The notes beneath the pieces were generated by a model. That model ran no database searches. It was not told the origin of the DNA and saw only the letters and a program-made list of their open reading frames with translations. A stretch of DNA of 64,000 bases from Cordylochernes scorpioides. Taxonomy: Eukaryota; Arthropoda; Arachnida; Pseudoscorpiones; Chernetidae. Where the stretch lies: contig CP092871.1 in assembly GCA_030710605.1 (NCBI GenBank), positions 72,631,171-72,695,170 on the forward strand, in the 5' to 3' direction. The position numbers and the translations under genes were made by a program. This document shows positions 41,229 to 51,600 of the stretch, piece by piece. Position 1 is the first letter of the stretch; each line of letters opens with the position of its first letter.

Positions 41229-42427
41229 CTAGACGAATGGCCCGGGCAACGCCCGGGTTTTACCCGAGTGCGAATATATTTTAAAAACGTTTTAATCTTC
41301 ATCTAGATCTTCATCTTGTCTACACCTTGTATACATCTTGCTTCCTAGGGTTGCCTAGAGTGGCCGCTATAGACAGGGTGGTCTGTATAGACAGGTGGAT
41401 GTATCACACAGCTGATAATAGGGTTGCCTAGAGTGGCCGCTATAGACAGGGTGGTCTGTATAGACAGGTGGATGTATCACACAGCTGTAGAGTGGTCGCT
41501 ATAGACAGGGTGGTCTGTATAGACAGGTGTATGTATCACACTGCTGATAACAGGGTTGCCTAAAGTGACCGCTATAGACAGGGTGGTCTGTATAGACAGG
41601 TGGATGTATCACACAGCTGATAACAGGGTTGTCTAGAGTGGTCGCTATAGACAGGGTGGTCTGTATAGACAGGTGGATGTATCACACAGCTGATAACAGG
41701 GTTGTCTAGAGTGGTCGCTATAGACAGGGTGGTCTGTATAGACAGGTGGATGTATCACACAGCTGATAATAGGGTTGCCTAGAGTGGCCGCTATAGACAG
41801 GTGGATGTATCACACAGCTGATAACAGGGTTGTCTAGGGTGGTCGCTATAGACAGGGTGGTCTGTATAGACAGGTGAATGTAACACACTGATGATAACAG
41901 GGTTGCCTAAAGTGACCGCTATAGACAGGGTGGTCTGTATAGACAGGTGGATGTATCACACAGCTGATAACAGGGTTGTCTAGAGTGGCCGCTATAGACA
42001 GGTGTATGTATCACACAGCTGATAACAGGGTTTTCTAGAATGGCCGCTATAGACAGGGTGGTCTGTATAGACAGGTGGATGTATCACACAGCTGATAACA
42101 GGGTTGTCTAGAGTGGTCGCTATAAACAGGGTGGTCTGTATAGACAGGTGTATGTATCACACTGCTGATAACAGGGTTGCCTAAAGTGACCGCTATAGAC
42201 TAGGTGGTCTGTATAGACAGGTGGATGTAACACACTGCTGATAACAGGGTTGTCTAGAATGGCCGCTATAGACAGGTGTATGTATCACACAGCTGATAAC
42301 AGGGTTGTCTAGAGGGGGGGGCGGGCAGGGAGGTCACGTGTTTGCTGGCAGCCAATGGGCGCGCATTCTATCCGTGAGCTTCAGACATACAGACAAACAG
42401 ACAGAATAAGGCAAATATATAAGTAGA
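41229..42427 (-). mobile_element. Helitron carrying an internal minisatellite, ~1.2 kb
   Basis: On the minus strand the 5' end is A|TCTACTTATATATTTGCC at 42427. The 3' end has the GC hairpin CCCGGGCGTTGCCCGGG, about ten bases and CTAG at 41229-41232 followed by host T. Insertion between A and T is as expected for Helitrons. Between the ends lies a 73-bp minisatellite (41343-42316) and no coding sequence. The 3' end is closely related to those of the shorter elements at 3404 and 37575; the 5' part differs. Confidence 0.85.
41343..42316 (+). repeat. 73-bp minisatellite inside a Helitron, about 13 units
   Basis: 'gataacagggttg' recurs at 73 bp (for example 41619 and 41692), with 'cgctatagacagggtggtc', 'tgtatagacaggtgg' and 'atgtatcacacagct'. 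Some units lack the 'gtggtctgtatagacag' segment. The 'gccgctatagacagg' phrase is also found in the ends of the pogo-type MITEs at 38056 and 60808. Confidence 0.9.
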
Positions 42428-42860
42428 TAAAAACATTTCCAGTAGATTTATTTGTTACAAATTTTATGTTTAAAAAAGCTAAAACTCTAAAAATCTATGA
42501 TACTTGTTCTTTCTTAGAAATTCTGTCATTTCTTTGTTATATATTATGTATGAACTTGACTTCCTCTCTCTTTTAGCTTCTAGGGTTAGAAGGGTTTAAA
42601 CTCAGGGCGGAAAGGAATGTCAGTAACAAACTGGCTTGATAACATAACAACGTACTAAAGACAAAATACTAGCCAAGATAATGATGTCAACATTTAGTGA
42701 GAAATATTTCACTTGAACTACCTTAATGATCTTAAATGGATTAATACGCGACAATGGAATCTTTAATGTGTATCTCGATAATACGGGGTTTTTGTGGTCT
42801 CCCCTAACCCCCATAACACATATTTAAACTAATACAATAACTGCTTATATTGGATTTATT
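42428..42860. other. AT-rich spacer, no gene seen
   Basis: No recognised element. Confidence 0.35.
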
Positions 42861-43062
42861 ATACACTCATGGACTTAAGGAAGTTTCATATTTTGATGTC
42901 GCCAGTTGTCTGTTTTTTTTAGGGAGATAGAGACAACTGTTCACACTTGGTTATCTCGTGTCTTCAATAAGGTCACTGTGATAACTTTCAGAGTTATTGT
43001 CTGAATACCGATATACATGCTAAAAGGTACAACTTCCTTAGGTTTTGTCTATGAGTTTATAT
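42861..43062 (+). mobile_element. TIR MITE, ~210-bp family (copy 5)
   Basis: It starts 'acactcatggacttaaggaag' and ends 'cttccttaggttttgtctatg'. It contains 'agggagatagagacaact' and 'cttcaataaggtcactg'. Single unit. Confidence 0.75.
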
Positions 43063-44600
43063 AAAAAGGTAACTTATTTTTTATTATTCAGATTGTAAGA
43101 GAGCGCGGAATGTGGAGCTCACACACAGGTATACGGAGAAGTAAAATTCAAAGATTACTTGAAGTATTTCTTAAAAAAATCTCGGATAAATATCCTCACA
43201 TGACCTTAAAGCTCCTTTTATGTAATAACACGGCTGTATCTGGCCATGGTTTAGGAGATCAGTTCACTTAACAAATGACAACGAATAATGGTCGCAGCTA
43301 GCTGTATGTTTCAAAAATATTTGCATTCTAATGCCCTTTTGGCCTTAAATATCCATTCCTTGATTTTTAATGAAACTTCAAAGCTAACCTTTTTTGTTCG
43401 TTGAGGTACAGCCACGCCGACGAGAACCATTTACCTGAAATGCGTACGTGTTTTTTTTTTTTTTTCTTTTATCAAGAGAAAGGGTATTTTTGTAGCCAAT
43501 ATTCGAGAATAATAAAAAAAAAAATGTTTGTTAAGATATTTATTCTCTCCAATAGATGGCACAAGTCACCAGAAGCTTTTAATTGCATCATCAGAAGAAT
43601 ATTTCTTTGAATTCCTTTAACCTAATCTAAACTCTTTGTCAAGTGAATTGTCACAGAACAGGGCGTTATCGTATCCAAGGAATATGTTCCGAGAAGTACG
43701 ATTTTTGCTAGTTGAAGACTATCTCAGCCCATGGCACTGAATTAGTACCAAGGCCAAGATCAGACTAGGTCAGTGCTCTGTTACCTATTTGCACACTCGT
43801 GTGCCGTGGAACCATGTTAGGTGGGCTTATAAGAGACTGTAAAACTGATACTAAAACATATATCTCCAATAAATTATAATTCTATATATAACTTTATATA
43901 TTATGTGCATATAAACAGTACAAATCCAGTGAGCGGACACTCCTGCTAGCTGGCACCTCCATAAAAAAGACAATTTCCATCACCAAACTTGCCATTTTTA
44001 CTAATTGGCTAACTGCTCTCTGGTAAAAGGAAATCTCTATTTCTATCTATCTATTATTTTAAGATAGATAGTTATACTATATATGCAAATAAAATCCACG
44101 AGTACACCTATTACATATGTTTTACTTCCTATATTTCAATAATATATCCGAGTATGACAATCGTGAGATAGCTGCCAATGTACCATAAGTTTAGAAGAGT
44201 TACGAATCACTTATCTTACGACAAAAATATATCATAACAGCAAGCCGACAAATTTATCTTTATAACAGAAGCCGACAGGACCTGCTTATTCGTACAAAAT
44301 GCCTAAAGTGAACATATCTTATTTTTAAATATGCAAATCCTCAGCCCTATCATATATAATTGTTCCTATCATGGTTCAAATGTGAGTTTATCATCATGTA
44401 TATAAGTAAATACAATATACCACAGCGTATGTAGCGTATTCTGTGTGTTGAGAATGGAAACATTAAACGCTATTGCATTTGATCGAATAGGTTGAATTTC
44501 TAAAATCAGTAAACTGTAGATGAAAAAAGTTTGAGAAGGTTTGGCTTATCATTGGTGAACTTTTCGACCGAGTTTGCCAATTTGTATTAAAACCTGGTGA
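43063..44600. other. Spacer with MITE relics
   Basis: The part at about 43330-43610 has scattered similarity to the family at 36950-37105 and 3166-3283 ('atagatggcacaagtcacca', 'gaagctttt'). The rest is unexplained A/T-rich sequence. Confidence 0.3.
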
Positions 44601-44609
44601 TATATCCAA

Positions 44610-44891
44610 CTATTGCACTGTCCAGTCTGTATGTATTCTCGGTGTATAAGTGATGTTTCTATAGCCATGGTGTTGCCATGTGACATTGTCTGTCGCAGCA
44701 GCTGTCGTCACATTAACGACATCGGTGACAAAGACAAGCTCCTCACAAAGAAGGATTCTGATGAATACCTCCTGCAGCAGGATTAGGTCTCTAAGCTCCT
44801 TTATTTCCCTCCGAGAGGGATTAACTCCAACCCCCGCTTTTTTACAGTAATTGGTAAAAAACGTTTTGGTGTCTAACCCTAATTTATTCAT
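44610..44891 (-). CDS. Unrecognised 93-codon open frame
   Basis: It starts with ATG at 44891 (MNKLGLDTKTFFTNYCKKAG). The composition is less A/T-biased than its surroundings and the residue mix is protein-like (RREIKELRDLILLQEVF), but I recognise no domain and see no clear splice sites or neighbours. Chance or a transposon relic is as likely as a gene. Confidence 0.2.
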   Translation of the reverse strand: MNKLGLDTKTFFTNYCKKAGVGVNPSRREIKELRDLILLQEVFIRILLCEELVFVTDVVNVTTAAATDNVTWQHHGYRNITYTPRIHTDWTVQ

Positions 44892-45650
44892 TCTGTTTGG
44901 AACCAGCGTGAAAATTACACCTCACCCCCCGGTGGAGATTGGCACAAGTGAAGTAATCTTGAGTTTGTTATAACATCCATCTTATTTGCATACCTCACAG
45001 TTTAAGAGGATTAAAAATAGGGATATAATTGATATAAATTACTATAATGTTTGCCTTAAGGCTTATACGATATCTATTTTATTCGTCCGTTGATTAGTTC
45101 TCTGCTGTCACATGACCTTAGTCAGTCAATCAGCTTTGAGTTATTAGCCAATCAGTGATGATGCTTTTTAGCTCAGTGGTTGCATTGAGCAATATACAAA
45201 AAGTACTATATATCATATATATCATTGTTTCTCGGCTTGATTTCAAAGTATGTATATGAGTGTGAGTTCAATTATCTGAAATTCTGTTTTATGCTGTTGT
45301 CGTTACTAAAAATATTTTTTATTACAACATATATAACATATTATTATAACATATATTTAGAATATGTTTAGCTTATTAATGCAAATTTAGGTTTAACCTT
45401 CCATTTCTTGATTACTAAGGAAGTCTCTAAGATAAAATTTTGGTCGCAGAGGTACAGCCTGCACCACGCTGACGAGGATCAACAGCCCGAAATACTTTCT
45501 TGGTTGGCTTTTCTTATTTTATCAAAGAATGGGTTGGCCAAGTATTATGCAACAACCCTAAATCAACGTTTAGTGTATTTTTGTATCACCAAATGTCGCT
45601 CAGCCATCTAAAATTCTCATGTCAGCGGTCAGGATATGCCCTTTTATATT
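44892..45650. other. Spacer, no recognised gene
   Basis: Sequence at 45395-45560 has partial similarity to the MITE relic at 43330-43480 ('gaggtacagcc', 'cacgctgacgagga'). Nothing else recognised. Confidence 0.3.
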
Positions 45651-45654
45651 TTAA

Positions 45655-45911
45655 CCCTTTAGGTGCCGGCCGTTTTCAAGGTCATTCCTGATTATTGTTA
45701 GCCTTCAAAAGACATCAAACTATTCTTCTTTTTTTTTTTTTTTTAATAAACGCTTTTATAATTTATACAAACATATGAAACACAATGCAACAGAATATAC
45801 GCTTTAAAATACAATTAATTAATTTTCATTAGATTATTTTAAGGAGAAAAGGTTACAATCAACACGATCACATCAAAACGATACATCGTCTTTTGTCTGG
45901 TGCTTAAAGGG
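45655..45911. mobile_element. piggyBac-type MITE, 257 bp, TTAA target duplication
   Basis: It is bounded by TTAA (45651-45654 and 45912-45915). It starts CCCTTTAGGTGCCGG and ends CTGGTGCTTAAAGGG; the ends are imperfect inverted repeats beginning CCCTTTA, as in piggyBac-like elements. No transposase inside. Confidence 0.8.
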
Positions 45912-46142
45912 TTAAATGTTTATTTTTAGTGTTGTGGTTCATTCTTCATCATAAATGGTAAAGTGTTTTACCAGGCTTATTAACATAATGTATCTTTCTG
46001 TTGCATAATTAAAGAGAGAAATAACTATCCAGGTATATATATACAATAGATTTATTTCTATTTTAAACTCACTATTATTTGGATTTCCTTGTTCAGTGGA
46101 ATCTTGTATGAGACTAACTGCCCCAATTAAACTTCAATATAT

Positions 46143-46336
46143 TTTTATTATCCCTAGTGTATGTACACATGTGGGATATGCCATGATAATCATCGTGGGT
46201 AGTAGTTAGCTGCTTATTTGACTGTCACCATCTCCTCAGCGGCGAAGTACGCGACCTACGTATTCTTTGTAGATTGCGAAATACGTGGTGTCGCTGGAGA
46301 CCCGCTGGTGATTTTCCACCAAACTCTGCAGCGCTG
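46143..46336 (-). mobile_element. SINE-like element sharing the tail of the tRNA SINE
   Basis: On the minus strand it ends with 'gcagctaactactacccac', a 'gatgattatcatggc' hairpin, 'gtacatacactagggataat' and a short A/T tail. This matches the tails at 11400-11473 and 13510-13592. The head ('ggcgcctctgccagcgctgc' and onward) is unrelated to the tRNA head of those copies, and I find no B box in it. It abuts the left end of the mariner. Confidence 0.7.
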
Positions 46337-46337
46337 G

Positions 46338-47604
46338 CAGAGGCGCCAATGGTATTTTAACTGAAATTTTTTGCAAGTAAAAATTAAAATATCCGAATGA
46401 AATTTGACACAGTAGTAGATAAAAGGATATAGTTTTTATTTATTCAATGTAGTTTCCATTATTAGCTACAACAGTCTCGAGGCGAGTGCGGAATGAAGCA
46501 CAGGCCTTGGCGACGATGACCTTGTCCATTTGGGTCATCACCGTGTGAACTGCTTTCTTGACAGACTGGATGGTGGTATGAGGAGCTTTGTTGACATCTC
46601 TCTCAACAACGCCCCATACATAGTAGTCGAGGGGATTGCAATCTGGAGAATTAGGGGGCCAAATATCAGGACCCCAGTGACTAGGGACGTTAAGTGTCAG
46701 CCACGATTGTGTCTTTTTTGCCTTATGGGCTGGAGCTGAGTCCTGTTGGAAGACATACTTCCTTCCTGCGGCCACCATGTCCATCCAAGGCTTCACAACG
46801 GTCTCCAGAACATTGATGTAGGTGTCAGCGTTCATCCTAAGGCCCTTCTCAAAGAAATGGGGAGGCATGACATCACCTTCACTGCTGATAACGCCAAGGA
46901 CCATTACGGAGGCAGGAAATTTCGTGTGCATCACGACAGGTATCTCTGAGGGGTCTTTACAGATCCAGCGATCATTCCTGGGATTTACCTTTTGGTCCAC
47001 GTCAAAGTTCTTTTCGTCAGAGAAGAACCTTAGCATGCCAAAAGAGTCGTGTTTCAGGTTGTTGAGGAGGGCAGCAGCCTTTCCTTTTCTGTTATTCTTC
47101 ATATTCTCAGTCAGCAACTGACCTTTCCGAAGGGCATAAGACTTGAGACCAAGGTCCTCATGGATAGTTCTGACAATTGTCATAGAGCCAACGTCCATTT
47201 CCTTGGCTATGGCCCTCATGCTCTTCCCAGGGTTTCCATCAATCTTCTCCTTGACATTTTTGACAAATTCTTCGCCTCTTACCCTGTCCGATCGACGCGA
47301 GTGCTTTTTCCTTGTAGCTATCCCCTCTTTGTTACTGTCGGCCTCATCAAACTGCTTCTTGACACGATAACTTAAGAAAATCCACTATCTCTTTGGGGCT
47401 CCTTCCGGCGCGCAGAGCAACGATGATGGCAGCTCGATTTTCAAATTCTCGGTTACTCTTCATCACTACACTGCGCACACATGTACTGTTGCATTTTACA
47501 TGAATATGGCTACGTAATGAAAAAAAAACAAGTTTTTAATCTCAAGTAGTTTTTGTTTTATGGACTGTCAAAGTTAGTCTCAATTTACCTGGTACACCCT
47601 GTAT
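46338..47604 (-). mobile_element. mariner element, DD37D (maT-type), nearly intact
   Basis: The right end reads in from 'tacagggtgtaccagg', and the left end near 46345 ('gccaatggtattttaact') matches it only loosely. About 1.27 kb, holding one transposase with a single disabling change visible. A decayed relative is at 19076-20404. Confidence 0.75.
46440..47463 (-). pseudogene. DD37D mariner transposase, one frameshift near the N-terminus
   Basis: From ATG at 47463 the product starts MKSNREFENRAAIIVALRAG. A frameshift at about 47365 interrupts it, and the rest is open to the stop at 46440 (259 residues can be read from an internal Met at 47219). The catalytic blocks are FSDEKNFDVDQ (first Asp), VFQQDSAPAH (second Asp) and SPDCNPLDYYVW (third Asp). 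Counting gives 37 residues between the second and third Asp, so the signature is DD37D, which is characteristic of the maT clade. The N-terminal helix-turn-helix includes SMTIVRTIHEDLG. The older copy at 19076-20404 has extra bases at the frameshift position, suggesting a small deletion here. Confidence 0.88.
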
Positions 47605-47696
47605 ATATATAATTATCTTTTTTTTTTTAATAGTTCAGAATGTGCACTTTTGCATGTATTGACAAGATGTCAATAAAATTATTTTAATTGTTTAAA

Positions 47697-47942
47697 TTGT
47701 CTTTGACTGTAAATGCATCACATGTATTGACATATGGAAAGCAGTTCGACTTTTGCACTTATAAGTGTGCCAGAATCCCATTTGGTTACTTGCAAACACT
47801 GGTGGGGTTGGACGTTTGTAAGAATGGGGATCATTGAAGCAATTATTTCTTCAGAAAAAAAAATATATTCCAATGCGGGATTTGATCCCGGGTTGTAGCT
47901 ATACAAATTCGACGGTTTACACACCACGTGTCCACCAACCAT
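47697..47942 (-). mobile_element. tRNA-derived SINE, copy 3 (diverged, tail missing)
   Basis: The minus strand begins 'tggttggtggacacgtggtg', has a mutated B box ('gggatcaaatccc') and continues collinearly with the copies at 11173 and 13283 ('aagtgcaaaagtcgaactgc'). It ends before the 'ccatgattatcatgg' tail. Older than the other copies. No TSD recognised. Confidence 0.8.
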
Positions 47943-48201
47943 AACTTCAATCTAAAATTTAATTTGTATGTTGAGAGATATTGGGTTATACATGGGGGTT
48001 ATATGGGGATCTCACTGGACACAGTTGTTATGCAACTTTAGTGAGGACATCTGCTCGATGACATCTGTCACGACGTCAATGTCTGATAGCAATGTAAATA
48101 TGTCACTTTCTCGTCTGTCATCCCGGTCGTTGAGCTCTTAATTATCGTCTGCTGGGGAATTTAGCACACACACAGAGCTACATGTATATATTTATATATA
48201 T

Positions 48202-48578
48202 TGTTGCACCAAGTTGCAGCTTTGCAGGGTCGTCGACATTGGTTTCTTCCTTATTGGTGTTATACACGTTTCCTGAGCGGGTTTCCATATTCAAAGCAAA
48301 TAAAGAAAAGTAGTAAATAAAAGTAAATAAAAATAAATTACCTTTTAAAGTTATTACGTTTATTTATTCGTTGTCTTCCTCGTAGGTCGCGGTCCGCAGT
48401 CTCGGTCTAGGTCCTCTCTCACTCCAATAACCAATCAAGATATATGTACAATAAATAATACAAAAGGAATGAAACTATAAAAAGGGAATGATCATAATCT
48501 AAATAATCTGTTTAAATAAATATTAAATATCATCGAATATTTTGAATAAATGTAGGGCGCATTAAAATTTCTGCAACA
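48202..48578 (+). mobile_element. Solo LTR (377 bp) with probable ATAT duplication
   Basis: It starts TGTTGCACCAAGTTGC and ends TTTCTGCAACA, giving a 6-bp inverted terminus. It has ATAT on both sides (48198-48201 and 48579-48582), though the flank is AT-repetitive. It is related to the solo LTR at 39451 in its start, the 'gcgggtttccat' segment and 'atgatcataatctaaataat'. Confidence 0.75.
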
Positions 48579-48764
48579 ATATATGTATATAATATTTTTA
48601 TAAAAAGAGCAAAAAACCTTCCGCAATGTTGTGTTGCTGTTGTTGCTTATTCCTCAAGTCGTTTGAACGATCTCCATTATGTTCCATTGTCTCAGATTTT
48701 CTATTATAGTCCTGGGATTTTCCCAGTCTACCTTCCGTCTACCTTCCGCAATAAATTTGTTTAT

Positions 48765-48936
48765 TATAAAACACCACGAGCTTTCGAACTCTCGCTCTAC
48801 AACAGACAAACTTATATCTGAGCACTGGAGGGCGAGATAGATAAGTCAATTTCCTCCTACAGTGCTTACTCTCGGATATAATTTCACCTGTTGAAGAGCG
48901 AGAAGTCGAAAGATCGCGGTGTTTTATAATAAAGAA
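48765..48936. repeat. ~170-bp palindromic MITE
   Basis: 'attataaaacaccacgagct' is mirrored by 'agatcgcggtgttttataat', and 'cgaactctcgctctacaaca' by 'tgttgaagagcgagaagtcg'. The loop lies around 48835-48862. No coding. Confidence 0.75.
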
Positions 48937-49049
48937 ACTTATTGAGAAAGGTTCAGATGTTTTTATAATAGTATATAAAAATTTCCTTATATTTGATACC
49001 ACATATATATATATATAATCAATTTACTTGTTAATCTACCTATTTATTT

Positions 49050-49450
49050 ATTTCAATTTAAAGCGCTATGTCCCCCTAGGGACACTTACGGTGTCATACA
49101 TGTATGCCTTTACATTTATCTATACATATATATTTGCAATAATTTTAGGCCGTGAAGAATAGTCATATGATTTATCAAGGAGAAAGAAAAAAACGAGAAC
49201 AGAGAATTTTGTACAAAAGAAATGAATGTTTGCCAATATATCTACAATTAACATAATAAATTAGCAGTTTCTTAAAATATATTTGTTGCTATATATTTGA
49301 AATATATCTACAAAAGGTATTAAATTTAATATACATTTCTTTACTGAAAATGAAAATACTTGGTTCTGTTACTATTAAATTATTATCAATTCTATAGTCT
49401 TGAAAAACAGGACAATCTAGTAAGAGATGTATTGAGGTTTGTTCCTCATG
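49050..49450 (-). repeat. LINE 3'-end fragment, family 2 (copy 3)
   Basis: On the minus strand it runs from 'ctagattgtcctgtttttca' through the 3' UTR ('gtccctagggggacatagc') to the A/T-rich tail. Collinear with 36560-36935 and 39190-39905. Confidence 0.75.
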
Positions 49451-49599
49451 TCCTATAGTATGTCGTGTAACTCTCCTGCTGATTGGTTCCCAGGGTCATC
49501 TAGGTGACGCATGCGCAGTTTATTTACTTTTTGTCACTGGTCATGCAGACGGGCGGGCGTTGAGATCCTATAGAATGCAAGCTGAAATATTAGAGCTAT

Positions 49600-49710
49600 A
49601 AGAAGCGGTCTGGTAGATTAAATTTGAAAAACCTCTAAGAGGGTTCACCAATGATGAGCTAAGCCCTCCCAATATTTTTCATTGCAGTAAGGACAGTAGA
49701 AGTTTGTTTT
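49600..49710 (+). repeat. Diverged copy of the structured element (copy D)
   Basis: 'agaagcggtctgg', 'gagggttcaccaatgatgag', 'gccctcccaatatttttc' and 'attgcagtaaggacagtaga' match the core of 36207-36440. The CTGGCGAAAC box is damaged ('tttgaaaaac'). Confidence 0.6.
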
Positions 49711-49884
49711 ATATGTAAAAGAAACATTTGTGCTTTAAATTTTTCATTTCTTAACACATGCTGTGGAAATTTAGGTTTTTTCATTTAGGCTATCCTGATA
49801 GCTATGTTCGGTGTAGTGTGTTTGGGAATAGTTTTGTCTAGCAGTTTGAAAGCAGATTGCCTGCCAGATATTCCAATATATACA

Positions 49885-50630
49885 TGTGATGATTTAAGAC
49901 CATGGAATTGTTGTAAATAGTCTATATATTTACTACCACATGTTCCACCCCATGACTGTATATAACTTCTTATGTACTGCACATAGAAAGCCTCAACTAA
50001 CATCAATCTGTACCGCGTAAGAATCTAATAAAGTTTAGCAACTGTACAGATAGAAGGAATGGAGACTAACAGGAGAAAATTAAGGTTAAAACTAATCAGG
50101 CTTAGGACAGAAGTCGAAGCAAGGCCTAGCAAAAGAGGCTTAAAACTAGCCCAACTATAAATAATTTACAAGACAATATTTCCTGGGCAAGACCGGACGT
50201 ATCTTGTGACCGCGGAAACCATAAAAGTCGAGTAACGCCCCGTATTTCCGGAACAAGACCGGACGTATCTTCCGTCAAAGGCAGTAGCAAAGACCAATCA
50301 GAAGACATCACCTAAATAGGTCAACCAATAGAAAAAGGCCATGTGACACCTTTCGACCAATGGGAAAGAAGAAAGGTCTTGGTGTTAAATCGAGAACCTA
50401 GAATAGGCAGTATACGCTTGGCTCTCAACAAGGTAACACTTGCTCTAAAGATCTCCCTCTCTCCTCATCCCATTCCTTCTTGACGTCAGACGCTTTTAGT
50501 GGAATCTCTGTTTGTTTATTTCACCTTTGGCCCAGCTGTGTCGCCTTCCACCACGACTGCACGGTAGAGTTGACATCGAGGTTCGTCTAGCATCAGGTAA
50601 CACTGGTCCCAGAGGTCCCAAGATATCACA
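49885..50630 (+). repeat. LTR 1 of the tandem array
   Basis: 746 bp, TGTGAT...ATCACA. It holds three CCAAT boxes at 50294, 50325 and 50357 (about 31-bp spacing) and a duplicated 'aagaccggacgtatctt' (about 50188 and 50250), both plausible promoter elements. It differs from LTRs 2 and 3 near 49920 ('tatatatttact' against 'tagatatctact'). Confidence 0.88.
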
Positions 50631-50711
50631 GACTCCCCCGTCCCGAAGAGTCGACAGGATAGTGGACGCCAAGGTACAAGTAAGCAAGTAGACCACTGTC
50701 TGTACAGAAAG

Positions 50712-51125
50712 ATGGAACAGGGAAGAGAGGAGGATTCAAAGGAGCCCATGAAGACCGATCCCGACTACGAAAGTGGCGAAAACCCCACTTTTCCGAAGAA
50801 AGAAACCACCCTCGGTAGGACGCAGGAAATCGCCCCCAGCCAGGAAGACGTCACGCCCCCGCCGCCGGTGTCAGATGTCCTAGGGAGGTTGACCAGGACG
50901 CTACATCAGCTTTCTGCCGTGACCGGACTATCGCGAAATGTGGAACTACCGCGCTACGATGGTTCGTACGAGGCGCAGAGCTTCTTCACCAACTACGACG
51001 CCCAAGCAGATCGGGCCCAATTACCATTCTCTACAAGACTGAGAAAGCCACCAAATCTCCTGCAAGCACCCCTCCGAGTTACCAACACGCGAGCGTATGT
51101 TACCTGCTCCCCCGACCATCTCTAA
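50712..51125 (+). pseudogene. Gag remnant, unit 1
   Basis: A 137-codon frame from the ATG 81 bases after LTR 1. It starts acidic and proline-rich and ends with VELPRYDGSYEAQSFFTNY, the pattern at the start of the Gag capsid in Gypsy-group elements. It stops soon after, and the rest of capsid and any zinc knuckle are not recognisable. The position directly after the LTR fits the plus orientation. The identical frame is at 55747. Confidence 0.6.
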
Positions 51126-51299
51126 ACCACGAGCCCAGCGCAAACAATGAACTCTGACTGTCCCAAAGATCCTCCAACTATGACAACAGACCAGGCCTGT
51201 CCCGACATACAAGACAGCACAACAGTAGGTTCCTCCTCACATAACTTTCGTTGAACAATTGCTCGTTCGAGCTGAACTGTCCAGTAACGTAAACCTACT

Positions 51300-51600
51300 C
51301 TACTACTTTATACAGGAGCATCTATCGCTATAATTAGGCAGAATACTTTTAAAATAGTAGAAACCAGTTTGTAAAAGAAAATACCTGTTCACCCATTTAA
51401 CTTAACTATTAACGCCATAGCTAACAATATTTTCACCATAGGTTATATCTTTTTAAACGTAAAAATAGGTAACATAACGCGGAATCTAAAATTCCATATC
51501 ATCGATACACCCTTGCCTTTTATCATATTATCCCTTAACTCTATAAAAAGATTTCTACTAATTATAAACTGTTCTCAGCTACTCCTGTATCAAGATAATG
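51300..51600 (+). pseudogene. Retropepsin (aspartic protease) remnant, unit 1
   Basis: The plus-strand frame reads YTGASIAII, then NVKIGNITRNLKFHIID, LPFIILSLNSI and LLYQDN, the typical sequence landmarks of an LTR-element protease. The catalytic Asp of D-T-G is Tyr here and a stop follows after about 18 codons, so it is dead. The same lesions occur in unit 2 (56335-56635). Confidence 0.75.
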
